Assembly (NCBI GenBank): GCA_947627045.1
Contig: CANQUM010000002.1
Span: 1 to 64,000, forward strand
Length of the DNA stretch: 64,000 nt
DNA from: an uncultured Clostridia bacterium
Lineage (GTDB): Bacteria; Bacillota; Clostridia; Oscillospirales; Ruminococcaceae
Direction of reading: 5' to 3'
Shown here: positions 8,612-18,217 of the stretch, piece after piece
Position numbering within the stretch: position 1 is the stretch's first letter
Layout of the letters: each line of letters starts with the position of its first letter
Translations under genes and position numbers: made by a program
Notes under the pieces: generated by a model
Told to the model about the DNA's origin: nothing
Database searches by the model: none
Seen by the model: only the letters and a program-made list of their open reading frames with translations

Positions 8612-10372
8612 TTACATTCTTTCGACTGCTTTTATTCCCAGCACGTCTAAATGCTTAATAAGCAGCTTTCTCACCAATATGCAAAGCGAGAGCCAGTTAG
8701 ACTGCTTGTTCTTATCAGTCTCGCCCATAATGTGATTGTCGTGGTAGAAGGTAGAGAACAGCGACGCAAGACGATATGCGTTATCACAGATAACGCTCGG
8801 TGCTCTTTCGCTTAGAGCGTGCTTGAACGCTTCTCCGCTTAAAATTATATTGAGCAAAAGCTCACGCTCAATATCAGAATAAACCCCATTGAAAATCGCA
8901 GGCTCATCGTTATTAACTCCCAGATTTCTAAGTATTGAATTTATTCTTGTTACTGTGTAGATAAGGTAAGTTCCTGTCTTACCCTCAAATGACAAAAATT
9001 TATCTATATCGAATATATAGTCCTTCTGAATGTGGTTTGACAAATCGCCGAACTTAACTGCGGCAACTGCCACCTTTTGAGCCGCCTCACGTTTTTCCTC
9101 TTTAGTGTAAAAGTTCTCATCTGACATCTTTTCATAAGCCGCTTCAACAACAGTATTTATCAAATCAGAAAGACGCATTACTCCGCCGTCTCTTGTTTTA
9201 TAAGGCTTTCCGTCCTTACCGTTCATTGTTCCGATCGCCAAGTGAGCAAGCTCGGTGCTTTCAGGAACAATCCCAGCTTTCCTTGCACAGCGGAAAACCT
9301 GAGTTAAGTGCAGACCCTGTCTTTTGTCTACCACATACCAAATTCTGTCCGGAGAAAAATCCCTTTCACGCTGAATAATAGTGGCCAGATCGGTCGTTGC
9401 ATAAATATTTGAATTATCAGATTTCTTTACTATTACAGGAGGAACAGGCGCTTTATCTGTTTCCTCCTCAACATCGACAACCATAGCGCCTTCGCTCTCA
9501 TACATTAAACCTTTTTTATTCAGAATTTCTATAAGCTCGTCCACATATTCGTTAGCGTCGCTTTCACCGTACCAAAGATCAAAGTCAACATACAGCCTTT
9601 TGTAATTCTCTTTTAAATCTTTAACAGAAACCCGCATTATCTCTTTCCACACAGCTATATATCCCTTATGACCGCTTTGAAGTTTTGCAGTAACAGTTCT
9701 TGCCTTTTCTTTGAAGGCTTCATTAGACTTGCTCTTTTGACTTGCAAAGGGATAAATCTCGTTTAGCTCGTCAACGTCAATAGGATTGACCTTATCTTTT
9801 ACAGGGTCGAAATCAGGCGAAAAGCATACCCAATCAGGATTACGCTCTGATAACTCCGCAATAACCAGACCAATCTGCAAACCCCAGTCGCCCAAATGAA
9901 CATCAGAAATGACCTTGTTTCCCATAGCCCTTGCAATTCGCTTTAAAGATTCGCCTATAATGGCTGAACGCAGATGTCCGATGTGAAGAGGTTTGGCAAC
10001 ATTAGGTCCACCGTAGTCTAAAACAATAGTTTCGCTTTTTTCTGCCTGCGGAATACCTAAATTTACATCAATTGCGATTTCCTTTGCCTTTTTAAGAAGC
10101 ACTTCATCTTTGAGAGTAATGTTTATAAAGCCGGGCTTTACCATTTCTACAAATTTGAAAATCTCATTTTTGCTTATTTTTTGAACTACTTCATCGGCTA
10201 TCATAAAAGGAGCTTTTTTATATTGCTTTGCTCCTGCAAATGCTCCGTTACACTGAAACTGACATAAATCAAGCCTGTCCGATACTGACACTGCTCCTAA
10301 ATCTCTATCATATCCGCACTCTTCAAAAGCTCCGCTTACTATACTTGTCAAATCATCAATTATACTTGTCAT
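8612..10372 (-). CDS. argS: Arginine-tRNA ligase
   Basis: This 586-aa class I aminoacyl-tRNA synthetase charges tRNA-Arg. The N-terminal additional domain is followed by the ATP-binding HIGH motif within VAKPLHIGHLRSAIIGE. The insert DLATIIQRERDFSPDRIWYVVDKRQGLH is typical of ArgRS, and the C-terminal helical anticodon-binding domain ends in LGIKAVERM. As in many ArgRS enzymes a classical KMSKS is not obvious. The ATG lies behind aggagaag. The gene has its own terminator and is probably the last gene of, or separate from, the DUF1934-murI-ddl set upstream. Confidence 0.97.
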   Translation of the reverse strand: MTSIIDDLTSIVSGAFEECGYDRDLGAVSVSDRLDLCQFQCNGAFAGAKQYKKAPFMIADEVVQKISKNEIFKFVEMVKPGFINITLKDEVLLKKAKEIAIDVNLGIPQAEKSETIVLDYGGPNVAKPLHIGHLRSAIIGESLKRIARAMGNKVISDVHLGDWGLQIGLVIAELSERNPDWVCFSPDFDPVKDKVNPIDVDELNEIYPFASQKSKSNEAFKEKARTVTAKLQSGHKGYIAVWKEIMRVSVKDLKENYKRLYVDFDLWYGESDANEYVDELIEILNKKGLMYESEGAMVVDVEEETDKAPVPPVIVKKSDNSNIYATTDLATIIQRERDFSPDRIWYVVDKRQGLHLTQVFRCARKAGIVPESTELAHLAIGTMNGKDGKPYKTRDGGVMRLSDLINTVVEAAYEKMSDENFYTKEEKREAAQKVAVAAVKFGDLSNHIQKDYIFDIDKFLSFEGKTGTYLIYTVTRINSILRNLGVNNDEPAIFNGVYSDIERELLLNIILSGEAFKHALSERAPSVICDNAYRLASLFSTFYHDNHIMGETDKNKQSNWLSLCILVRKLLIKHLDVLGIKAVERM

Positions 10373-10418
10373 TAAACTTCTCCTATCTTTTATAAAAACG
10401 ATAATATAACTATAAAAA

Positions 10419-10433
10419 TGTCAATTATCAATT
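10419..10433. repeat. Copy of TGTCAATTATCAATT
   Basis: This 15-mer between the DUF1934 gene and argS is identical to 19692-19706 at the end of hydE. It looks like a dispersed short repeat. Confidence 0.5.
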
Positions 10434-10442
10434 ATAAAATAT

Positions 10443-10868
10443 TTAGCTTGGCTTTACATTTATATTTACTTCATAATCACTCATAAAGCTGGAATTTATA
10501 TCTATAACATATTTAAAAAACAGATTTCCGCCGTTATCATTAAGCTTAGATTCGATTTCCTTTGCCGTAACTCCTATCATAAGCGCACCGTAAGGCGTTC
10601 CGTAATGACAATGCTGCTTATTTTCCTTATCAATAATGATCTGACTCTGTGAAGAACCTGTTCTCTCGATCTCAACTTTACTGCTCTGCGTTGCCGTGAG
10701 AACGGTTGACGAGCCTTCAAACCCTGTTGCTTCAGACTCATCATAGGAAATTATATAACCATCTTTGAACTTATTATACTTCCCCTTAGTAATAATCTCT
10801 ATCTGTTCACTGTTGACACCGTCAGATTGTTTTGTATTTAATGTTATCATTACATCCTTTTCATTCAT
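10443..10868 (-). CDS. DUF1934 (YwiB-like) beta-barrel protein
   Basis: This 141-aa protein matches the DUF1934/YwiB family by length and pattern: an N-terminal strand MITLNTKQ, a central GKYNKFKDGYIISYDESEATG segment, and the HCHYGTPYGALMIGVTAKEI motif near residue 90. The family is predicted to be a small lipocalin-like barrel; its function is not established. It often lies next to argS in Firmicutes, as here, and follows murI by about 44 bases, so co-transcription ddl-murI-DUF1934 is likely. Confidence 0.8.
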   Translation of the reverse strand: MNEKDVMITLNTKQSDGVNSEQIEIITKGKYNKFKDGYIISYDESEATGFEGSSTVLTATQSSKVEIERTGSSQSQIIIDKENKQHCHYGTPYGALMIGVTAKEIESKLNDNGGNLFFKYVIDINSSFMSDYEVNINVKPS

Positions 10869-10912
10869 CTTAAATCATCTTACCTCTTTTAAGATCCTGT
10901 GAATTCTTACAA

Positions 10913-11722
10913 TTATTTTAATACAGTTCTGTATATTGTGCCGTTAATATCAGAGCCTAAAAACGCTTTCACATTTTCAGTAAACAGCTCAACGCTGTCC
11001 GTACAATAAAGCTCCAGTTTTCCGTTTGTATCGCTGCTTGAGAGCATATCCTTTTCAGACAAAATACTTAGAGCGTATTTTGCAGCCTCTGCACCGGGAG
11101 AGATCAAAGTTACCTTATCGCCCAGTATATCTGCAATAATATCCTTGAGCAGCGGATAATGGGTGCACCCCATTATAAGGGTATCGACATCTTCATCTAT
11201 CATAACCTGAAGATAATCTTTTGCTATGATTTTTGCGACCTCATTATCTCTGTCTGTATAACCGTTTTCAACCAGCGGGACAAACATTGGACAAGCCTTG
11301 CCTATCAGCTTAGCGTCAGGGATTATCTCACGAATAGCTTTCCCGTATCCGCCGGATTTTATTGACGCACTTGTAGCAATAACACCAATTCTTTTATTTT
11401 TAGTAGCATTGCACGCCGCCCATACAGCAGGATACAAAACTCCGCTTGACAGCTCGCCCTCATTAAAGATCGGGTTTGTCATCATAACTGCGGAAACAGT
11501 TCCACAGGCTACAATTATCATCTTTACATTATGCTCACGAAAAAAAGCAACGTCCTGTCTCGCATATTCAAAAACTGTTTCCCTGCTCCTTGTTCCGTAG
11601 GGAATTCTTGCAGTATCGCCTAAGTAAATTATGTCTTCATTCGGAAGAATTTTCTGAAGCTCAGATACACAGGTCAATCCTCCCACGCCCGAATCAAAAA
11701 CGCCTATTGCATTATTATTCAT
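10913..11722 (-). CDS. murI: Glutamate racemase
   Basis: This 269-aa cofactor-independent racemase makes D-glutamate for peptidoglycan. The FDSGVGGLT start carries the catalytic-site aspartate, and the two catalytic cysteines are in VACGTVSA and MGCTHYPLL. Length is standard. Its ATG follows the ddl stop codon directly (tagatg), so the two genes are almost certainly co-transcribed and translationally coupled. Together they supply the two D-amino-acid inputs of the cell-wall stem peptide. Confidence 0.97.
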   Translation of the reverse strand: MNNNAIGVFDSGVGGLTCVSELQKILPNEDIIYLGDTARIPYGTRSRETVFEYARQDVAFFREHNVKMIIVACGTVSAVMMTNPIFNEGELSSGVLYPAVWAACNATKNKRIGVIATSASIKSGGYGKAIREIIPDAKLIGKACPMFVPLVENGYTDRDNEVAKIIAKDYLQVMIDEDVDTLIMGCTHYPLLKDIIADILGDKVTLISPGAEAAKYALSILSEKDMLSSSDTNGKLELYCTDSVELFTENVKAFLGSDINGTIYRTVLK

Positions 11723-12790
11723 CTATCTCTGTACCTCGAATGCTAAATTTATCAGTCTGTGAATTTGCTCTGAAAAAGGAAGCCCTTCGTAATCCATTAG
11801 CTTAGGATACATACTGATAGCAGTATGACCCGGAAGCGTATTGATTTCATTTAATATTATTTCGCCGTCGTCAGTAAGGAAAAAGTCTACCCTTGCAAGC
11901 CCTGTACATCCCATAGCGGTATAAGCCTTTAGTGCTATCTGCTTTATCTTAAAAATATTTTCCTCGCTTATTCTTGCCGGAATATATGTACGGGATTCAT
12001 CATTATGATACTTTCCCTCATAGTCGTAAAATTCATTCGCAGACTCGATCTCGCCCACAGTAGACGCAATAGCACCGCAGTTTCCCATAACAGCACACTC
12101 ACATTCAACTCCGGAAATACCTGTTTCCACAACTACCTTTTTATCGTGAGCAAAAGCTTTTTTTATACCGTTAACAAGTTCGTCTTTGTTTCTAACCTTT
12201 GAAATTCCCACCGACGAACCGCAGTTTGCAGGCTTAACGAACATAGGGTATTTCAGTCTTTTTTCCATTTCGTCAGCAATTTTATCTGCTCTCTCTATAT
12301 CATATCTGTTGATAGACATCCAATCAGCCGTTTTTATACCGTGCTTCTGAAGAATAATGTGCGTAAGCTCCTTATCCATACAGTTTGCAGACGATATGCA
12401 GTCGCATCCGACAAACGGTATCTTTGAAAGCATAAAAAGCCCCTGAATAGTTCCGTCCTCCCCGTTTTTTCCGTGAAGAACAGGAAAGATAACGTCAACC
12501 TTAACAGGCTGAATCTGACCGTCGTTAAGTATTGCAATAAATCCCTTATGAATAGGATCAGGCGAAAGAATACAGGAAACATTATCACTGTCCTGCTCCC
12601 ACGAGCCGTCGGCGATCTTTGACGTATCTCCGATATAAAGAAGCCAGCGTCCCTTTTTTGTGATACCGATACAAACAACGTCATATCTGTCTCTCGGTAT
12701 GTTATTTATTATATTTGTCGCAGACAAAAGCGATATTTCATGTTCATTAGATACACCGCCGAATATAACGGCTACTTTTGTTTTTGCCAT
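11723..12790 (-). CDS. ddl: D-alanine-D-alanine ligase
   Basis: This ATP-grasp enzyme of 355 aa joins two D-alanines for peptidoglycan precursors. The N-terminal VAVIFGGVSNEHEISLLSA motif, the ATP-grasp lid FVKPANCGSSVGISKV and the C-terminal metal-binding LARVDFFLTDDGEIILNEINTLPGHT are all present. The track start at 12808 is a TTG six codons upstream; the ATG preceded by aaggagg is the right start. The downstream motif ISMYPKLM suggests an ordinary D-Ala-D-Ala ligase, though lactate specificity cannot be excluded by eye. First gene of the ddl-murI-DUF1934 set. Confidence 0.95.
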   Translation of the reverse strand: MAKTKVAVIFGGVSNEHEISLLSATNIINNIPRDRYDVVCIGITKKGRWLLYIGDTSKIADGSWEQDSDNVSCILSPDPIHKGFIAILNDGQIQPVKVDVIFPVLHGKNGEDGTIQGLFMLSKIPFVGCDCISSANCMDKELTHIILQKHGIKTADWMSINRYDIERADKIADEMEKRLKYPMFVKPANCGSSVGISKVRNKDELVNGIKKAFAHDKKVVVETGISGVECECAVMGNCGAIASTVGEIESANEFYDYEGKYHNDESRTYIPARISEENIFKIKQIALKAYTAMGCTGLARVDFFLTDDGEIILNEINTLPGHTAISMYPKLMDYEGLPFSEQIHRLINLAFEVQR

Positions 12791-12845
12791 TTCAATCCTC
12801 CTTGACAAACCACTATCTGCACACAGCCAAAATTATTCAATATAG

Positions 12846-13523
12846 CATATATTATATCATATTCTAATATCCTTTGCAATAGCAGACCGCTTTGATAATG
12901 TCCTATAAATTATGCCGAAAATCTTAAAAATAGAATTCTGACTTTTTAAATCAGCCTCACTTTGTTTTATCTTTGAATTTCTATTCAAAGCACTATATAT
13001 TGTAGTTGCTTTTATATGTTTGCCCAATATTTATGTAATTTTATAAAATTTAATTAAAAGTTTACCATTTGTTATTAATGGTATTTTTGGTAAAATATAA
13101 CTCATTTTAACCATTAAAAAAATCATTACATTATATGTTTTGCATAAAATAATATTACTTTTTTTATAGAAATCTTACTATTTTTATATTTCAATATACA
13201 TTAATTCTGCTTTTTATGAAAATTAGTTTGTTTAATTTATAAAACCAATAATTTTTGTTATCAAATATAAGAAAATGACCTCTTGATTTTTTTTATAATT
13301 TAACTATAATAACTAATAGTGAGGTTTAATAGAAGTAACAACCACTATATATTGTGTTTGAATGAAAATATTGGCGAATAATAATTCAAGCGAAATATAA
13401 TAATAATAATAATAGCATATCATTCTGTTTTAAAAAATAAAAAAGCAGAGATAAAAATTAGAAGAAACAAACGCTCAGCCCAAAAAGCGTTGGATAACAT
13501 AAACGGGAGAAAGAAAACAAGCT
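12846..13523. other. Long AT-rich region upstream of the PFL operon
   Basis: This roughly 680-base stretch holds no gene. It carries a 7-bp inverted repeat TACCATT/AATGGTA at 13063-13083, the pfl promoter at 13283-13310, a (TAA)n microsatellite around 13396-13414, and a small ACGCT/AGCGT hairpin at about 13470-13490 just before the pfl ribosome binding site (gggagaaag). I found no Rex operator here. Confidence 0.6.
13283..13310 (+). promoter_or_regulatory. Predicted sigma-A promoter of the PFL operon
   Basis: TTGATT and TATAAT are separated by 16 bases. Transcription from here gives a leader of about 200 bases before the pfl start codon. Confidence 0.55.
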
Positions 13524-15605
13524 ATGAGAACTATGAAATTTGAGGAATGGAACGGATTTAATCACGGCACATGGGAAAGAGAAATTAATGTCCGTGACTT
13601 TATACAAAAGAACTATGAGCCTTATGACGGAGACGATGAATTTCTTGCCGGACCTACGCAGGCGACTAAAGACCTTTGGGAGCAGGTAATGGATCTGTCA
13701 AAAAAGGAACGTGAAGCCGGCGGAGTTCTTGATATGGACACCAAAATAATTTCAACTATCACCTCTCACGGACCGGGCTATCTAAACAAAGAAAAAGAAA
13801 CCATAGTAGGCTTTCAGACAGACAAGCCGTTTAAAAGGGCGCTTCAGCCGAACGGCGGAATTCGTATGGCAATGAAGGCTTGTTCAGAAAACGGCTATGA
13901 AGTCGATCCTGACATATGCAAGTTTTACACTGTTCACAGAAAAACTCACAATCAAGGAGTGTTCGACGCATATACTCCTGAAATGAGAGCCTGCCGTTCC
14001 AGTCATATTATAACGGGTCTCCCAGACGCTTACGGCAGAGGAAGAATTATAGGGGATTACCGAAGGGTTGCACTTTACGGGGTTGACAAGCTGATTGAGG
14101 ACAAACAAAATCAGAAGGATTCAACAAGAATTACAATGTACTCCGATGTTATCCGCGAGCGTGAAGAGCTTTCTGAACAGATAAGGGCATTAGGAGAACT
14201 TATTGAGCTTGGCAAGATTTACGGCTTCGACATTTCTAAGCCTGCTAAAAACGTACAAGAGGCTATCCAGTGGACGTATTTTGCGTACCTTGCCGCTGTT
14301 AAAGAGCAAAACGGTGCGGCAATGTCGCTGGGAAGGACCTCAACATTCCTTGACATTTACGCACAACGCGACCTTAAAAACGGCACTTTTACAGAGGAAC
14401 AAATACAAGAGTTTGTTGACCACTTTATAATGAAACTGCGGCTTGTAAAGTTCGCAAGAACTCCCGAATATAATGAGCTGTTCTCAGGAGATCCTACATG
14501 GGTCACAGAATCAATTGGCGGTATCGGCGTTGACGGACGCCATATGGTAACTAAGATGTCGTTTCGGTATCTTCACACGCTTGAAAATCTGGGTACAGCC
14601 CCCGAACCTAATCTTACGATTTTGTGGTCGGTCAAGCTGCCCGACAACTTCAAAAGGTTTTGCGCTAAAACATCAATTGAATCCTCTTCAATCCAATATG
14701 AGAACGACGACCTTATGAGGGTTACGCACGGAGACGATTATGCGATCGCCTGCTGTGTATCTTCAATGAGAATAGGCAAGGAAATGCAGTTTTTCGGAGC
14801 AAGGGCTAATCTTGCAAAATGCTTGCTTTACGCTATAAACGGCGGTGTTGATGAAATTTCTATGAAGCAGATAGGGCCTAAATACAGACCTATCACTTCT
14901 GAATACCTTGACTACAAAGAAGTTATGGATAAATTTAAAGATATGATGAAGTGGCTTGCGTCAGTTTATGTAAACGCTCTGAATATCATTCACTATATGC
15001 ACGATAAATACTGCTATGAGAGAATACAAATGGCTCTTCACGACAAGAAGGTAACAAGATGGTTTGCAACAGGTATTGCAGGGCTTTCGGTTGTTGCTGA
15101 CTCGCTCTCAGCAATAAAGTATGCAAAGGTCAGACCGATAAGGAACGAAAAAGGCATAGCTGTAGATTACGAAATTGAAGGAGATTTTCCTAAATACGGC
15201 AATGATGACGACAGAGTAGATGAAATCGCAAGCAGTATAGTGCATATCTTTATGAACTATATAAAAGGTAACCACACCTACAGAGGCGGAATACCTACGA
15301 CCTCAATTCTTACAATAACATCAAACGTAGTTTACGGACAAAATACAGGTTCAACTCCTGACGGACGAAAAGGAGGAGAAGCATTTGCACCCGGTGCAAA
15401 TCCTATGCACACCCGTGATAAAAATGGTGCTGTTGCGTCGCTTAAATCTGTTTCAAAGCTGCCGTTCAAAGACGCTCAGGACGGAATATCCAATACATTT
15501 TCAATTATACCCGACTCGCTTGGAAAAGATAACAAAATATACGTCGGCGATATAGACGTTGATATAGAGCTTTCAGAAACCGACAGCTTTAACAGAGAGT
15601 ATTAA
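13524..15605 (+). CDS. pflB: Pyruvate formate-lyase, catalytic barrel without glycyl-radical domain
   Basis: This 693-aa protein is the ten-stranded barrel of formate C-acetyltransferase, which converts pyruvate and CoA to acetyl-CoA and formate. The adjacent catalytic cysteines are present in [29 protein letters not shown]. Normal PFLs are about 740-760 aa and end with a glycyl-radical domain containing RVSGYAV. Here the protein stops shortly after [17 protein letters not shown], exactly at the linker to that domain, with a short different tail ([14 protein letters not shown]). The missing domain is encoded two genes downstream in the same operon. Start is an ATG behind gggagaaag. PFL here must be assembled from two polypeptides, if it is active. 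Confidence 0.95.
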   Translation: MRTMKFEEWNGFNHGTWEREINVRDFIQKNYEPYDGDDEFLAGPTQATKDLWEQVMDLSKKEREAGGVLDMDTKIISTITSHGPGYLNKEKETIVGFQTDKPFKRALQPNGGIRMAMKACSENGYEVDPDICKFYTVHRKTHNQGVFDAYTPEMRACRSSHIITGLPDAYGRGRIIGDYRRVALYGVDKLIEDKQNQKDSTRITMYSDVIREREELSEQIRALGELIELGKIYGFDISKPAKNVQEAIQWTYFAYLAAVKEQNGAAMSLGRTSTFLDIYAQRDLKNGTFTEEQIQEFVDHFIMKLRLVKFARTPEYNELFSGDPTWVTESIGGIGVDGRHMVTKMSFRYLHTLENLGTAPEPNLTILWSVKLPDNFKRFCAKTSIESSSIQYENDDLMRVTHGDDYAIACCVSSMRIGKEMQFFGARANLAKCLLYAINGGVDEISMKQIGPKYRPITSEYLDYKEVMDKFKDMMKWLASVYVNALNIIHYMHDKYCYERIQMALHDKKVTRWFATGIAGLSVVADSLSAIKYAKVRPIRNEKGIAVDYEIEGDFPKYGNDDDRVDEIASSIVHIFMNYIKGNHTYRGGIPTTSILTITSNVVYGQNTGSTPDGRKGGEAFAPGANPMHTRDKNGAVASLKSVSKLPFKDAQDGISNTFSIIPDSLGKDNKIYVGDIDVDIELSETDSFNREY

Positions 15606-15629
15606 TATAAATTCAAACGGAGGATCATT

Positions 15630-15863
15630 ATGCGAAATTCTGATGAAAGAATAGATGATATTGTTAATATGCTTGACGATTTTATGTCAAAAAAAGGCGG
15701 GCATATGAATATTAAGGTCAATAATAACGGAGGAGTTAAATATAAAAATAATGAAAAAAAGGTTAAGACCGCTAAATCACTCGACTGTATCGAAGGAACT
15801 ACAGCCTGCGGTTCTCCGACACTGTCTGAGGGCTTAGATGTTGAAAACGAACTGCTTCAATAA
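15630..15863 (+). CDS. Small protein resembling the start of a glycyl-radical domain
   Basis: This 77-aa ORF has its own ATG and a clean ggagg site, 24 bases after pflB. Residues 6-32 ([27 protein letters not shown]) align by eye with [27 protein letters not shown] of the glycyl-radical protein encoded next. After that the sequence diverges: there is no RVSGYAV glycine motif, and instead a lysine-rich stretch and two cysteines (C53, C60). It cannot carry the radical. It may be a decaying duplicate, a linker or docking subunit that occupies the PFL groove, or a regulator of radical-domain exchange. Function is inference only. Confidence 0.65.
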   Translation: MRNSDERIDDIVNMLDDFMSKKGGHMNIKVNNNGGVKYKNNEKKVKTAKSLDCIEGTTACGSPTLSEGLDVENELLQ

Positions 15864-15897
15864 ACAAAAAATTGAAAGAAATTTAGGAGGAATAAAT

Positions 15898-16149
15898 ATG
15901 TCAAGAGTAAAGGCAAATAAAGAACAGATAGATAATCTTGTTTCGATTTTAGACGGCTACGCAGAAGAGGGCGGTCATCATTTGAATATCAACGTACTAT
16001 CCCGTGAAACTCTGATAGACGCACAAAAGCATCCTGAAAAATATCCGCAGCTTACTGTTCGAGTATCGGGATATGCTGTAAATTTTGTCAAGCTCACAAA
16101 GGCACAGCAGGATGAAGTCATTTCAAGAACATTTCACAACAAACTTTAA
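15898..16149 (+). CDS. grcA: Stand-alone glycyl-radical domain of PFL (GrcA/YfiD-like)
   Basis: The track start at 15838 lies upstream; the ATG behind aggagg at 15898 gives 83 aa. The protein is the C-terminal domain of [43 protein letters not shown], with the radical glycine in RVSGYAV, and an ending ([10 protein letters not shown]) like that of E. coli PFL (VITRTFTQSM). E. coli YfiD/GrcA is a known separate copy that repairs oxygen-cleaved PFL. Here, in contrast, the main subunit has no such domain, so this protein should be an obligate radical-bearing subunit. It lies directly before the activase gene. Confidence 0.9.
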   Translation: MSRVKANKEQIDNLVSILDGYAEEGGHHLNINVLSRETLIDAQKHPEKYPQLTVRVSGYAVNFVKLTKAQQDEVISRTFHNKL

Positions 16150-16190
16150 ACAGCCGCTTATCAATTCCCTTTTATAAGGAGAGAACTTAA

Positions 16191-16940
16191 ATGCTTGGTC
16201 ACATACATTCAATAGAGAGCTTTGGAACAGTAGACGGTCCGGGCGTAAGAATGGTTATTTTCACAAAGGGATGCCCTATGCGGTGTCAATATTGCCACAA
16301 CCCCGACACATGGGATATGACAGGCGGAGAAGATATAAGCGTAAAAGAAATCATTTCAAAATATAACTCAAAAAAGAGCTTTTACAGAAACGGCGGAATA
16401 ACCGTCAGCGGCGGCGAACCGCTTATGCAAATGAAGTTCGTAACCGAGCTTTTTAAAGCCGCTAAGGCACAGGAAATTCACACTTGTATTGATACATCAG
16501 GCATTTTATTCAATAAAGATGATAAAAAGAAAATCAAGGAGTTCGACAGACTTATAAAATACACCGATTTGGTACTTCTTGATATAAAGCATATAGATGA
16601 TAACGAGCATAAAAAGCTGACCGGCTTCTCAAACAAAAACATACTTGACTTTACAAAATACCTTGAAGAAAAAAACATTCCGGTTTGTATAAGGCACGTA
16701 GTCGTTCCCGGCATAACGTTTAATGAACACTATCTTTTTGAATTGGGCAAATATATCGGAACGCTAAAAAATCTCAAATCAATAGACGTACTGGCTTATC
16801 ACGATATGGGAAAATCAAAGTACGAAGCTTTGGGAATAGCGTATCCGTTAAAGGACACTCCCCCGCTTTCCAAAGAGGACGCTTTAAAAGCGAAAAAGAT
16901 TATTTTAAGAGGGATAAAGATAACAAGAAAAAAGGATTAA
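16191..16940 (+). CDS. pflA: Pyruvate formate-lyase activating enzyme
   Basis: This 249-aa radical SAM enzyme abstracts a hydrogen from the PFL glycine using SAM and a 4Fe-4S cluster. The cluster motif is CPMRCQYCHNPDTWD (CX3CX2C), followed by the SAM-binding TVSGGEPLMQ and the DIKHID segment typical of PflA. Length matches the family (about 245 aa). It is the last gene of the operon, about 40 bases after the radical-domain gene, with a ggagag ribosome binding site and a terminator behind it. Its natural substrate here must be the 83-aa radical-domain protein rather than a full-length PFL. Confidence 0.97.
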   Translation: MLGHIHSIESFGTVDGPGVRMVIFTKGCPMRCQYCHNPDTWDMTGGEDISVKEIISKYNSKKSFYRNGGITVSGGEPLMQMKFVTELFKAAKAQEIHTCIDTSGILFNKDDKKKIKEFDRLIKYTDLVLLDIKHIDDNEHKKLTGFSNKNILDFTKYLEEKNIPVCIRHVVVPGITFNEHYLFELGKYIGTLKNLKSIDVLAYHDMGKSKYEALGIAYPLKDTPPLSKEDALKAKKIILRGIKITRKKD

Positions 16941-16950
16941 TATTAAATAT

Positions 16951-16980
16951 GGCTGATGAAAATTTCATCAGCCGTTTTTT
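16951..16980. terminator. Terminator between pflA and hydF
   Basis: GGCTGATGAAA and TTTCATCAGCC form an 11-bp stem followed by GTTTTTT on the plus strand. It ends the pfl operon and overlaps the hydF stop from the other side. Confidence 0.9.
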
Positions 16981-18178
16981 AATAGGAAATTTTATCTAAA
17001 ATATTATTAAGATATGCGATTATCACTCCGTAGTTTGACATTGGAACGCCTTGCGATTTTGCCCTGTCAATTCGCGACAGCACATACTTTCTGTTAAACA
17101 TACACGCTCCGCACTGAATCACCAAATCATACTCTGTTAAATCATCAGGAAAATCAGGTCCGCTGACAATATCTACTGTAAGCCCCTCGCCGACCTTTTT
17201 TCTTAACATTCTCGGTATCTTTTCTCTGCCAATATCCTCTGCTAAAGGCGCATGGGTGCAAGCCTCTGCTATAAGAACTTTTGACTTCTCAGTCAGAAGT
17301 TCTACTGCTTCGGCAGATTTTATATAATATTCCAAATCGCCCTTATACCCTGCAAACAGAGTTGAAAAGGAAGTCAGCATACTTTCTTTGGGCTTTTTAT
17401 CATAGACTGTTTTGAAAACCTGCGAATCGGTAATTATCAGCTTAGGAGGATAAGACAACGCCTCTAATGTTTTATCAAGCCTGTCGGTAGTGCAGCTCAT
17501 AACAAGACATTTTTTATCAAGCAAATCACGAATTGTCTGAACCTGAGGAAGTATAAGCCTTCCCTTAGGCGCCTGAATATCCTGAGGCATTACCAAAAGC
17601 ACCAAATCACCGTCGCCGACTAAATTTCCTGTTATACTTCTGCTCCCGAAATCCTCAGGTATGAGCCTTATAAGCGTATCTTTGAATTTTTCGGTTATAC
17701 TTTCATTTTCAGCGCTTACAATCAAAGGCTCTTCACTTGACTTTCCTAAAATTTCAGACCTTATTTGTGAAATTTCACCGCTTGACATAGTATCCGCTTT
17801 GCTTATCACATTCAGAACAGGCGTACCCTTTTTTTTAAAATAATCAAACCATTCAAGTTCTTTTTCTATATCTGTATCGGAAAACAATATTACGGCAACA
17901 TCTGTTCTTTCGGCTGCTTTTTTTGTCTTTTCAACTCTGATCTTACCCAGCTCGCCTACATCGTCAAAGCCTGCTGTGTCGATCAGCACGCATGCGCCTA
18001 TTCCCGCAATCTCCATAGACTTGAAAACAGGATCGGTCGTTGTACCTGCAACATCTGAAACTATTGATATCTGCTGTTTTGTAAATGCGTTTATAAGAGT
18101 TGATTTTCCTGCATTGCGCTTTCCGAAAAATCCTATGTGAAGTCTGTCTGACCTTGGTGTTTCGTTTAAAGTCGGCAT
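16979..18178 (-). CDS. hydF: [FeFe]-hydrogenase maturation GTPase HydF
   Basis: HydF is the scaffold on which the 2Fe subcluster is assembled before transfer to HydA. The N-terminal GTPase domain shows HIGFFGKRNAGKSTLINAF (P-loop), TTTDP and DTAG. The C-terminal cluster-binding part has CTHAP and QCGACMF; most family members have His before the first Cys of the second motif, here it is Gln. The track start is a TTG six codons upstream; the ATG at 18178 behind aaaggcgg fits better and gives 399 aa. It is the last gene of the regulator-hydE-hydG-hydF operon. No hydA lies in this window. Confidence 0.95.
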   Translation of the reverse strand: MPTLNETPRSDRLHIGFFGKRNAGKSTLINAFTKQQISIVSDVAGTTTDPVFKSMEIAGIGACVLIDTAGFDDVGELGKIRVEKTKKAAERTDVAVILFSDTDIEKELEWFDYFKKKGTPVLNVISKADTMSSGEISQIRSEILGKSSEEPLIVSAENESITEKFKDTLIRLIPEDFGSRSITGNLVGDGDLVLLVMPQDIQAPKGRLILPQVQTIRDLLDKKCLVMSCTTDRLDKTLEALSYPPKLIITDSQVFKTVYDKKPKESMLTSFSTLFAGYKGDLEYYIKSAEAVELLTEKSKVLIAEACTHAPLAEDIGREKIPRMLRKKVGEGLTVDIVSGPDFPDDLTEYDLVIQCGACMFNRKYVLSRIDRAKSQGVPMSNYGVIIAYLNNILDKISY

Positions 18179-18217
18179 AAACATTCCGCCTTTCAAAAAT
18201 TATTGTTCCGTCTTAAA

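Noticed and set aside
13063-13083. Inverted repeat upstream of pflB as Rex or FNR site
   Set aside because: TACCATT/AATGGTA matches neither TTGTTAA-N4-TTAACAA nor TTGAT-N4-ATCAA.
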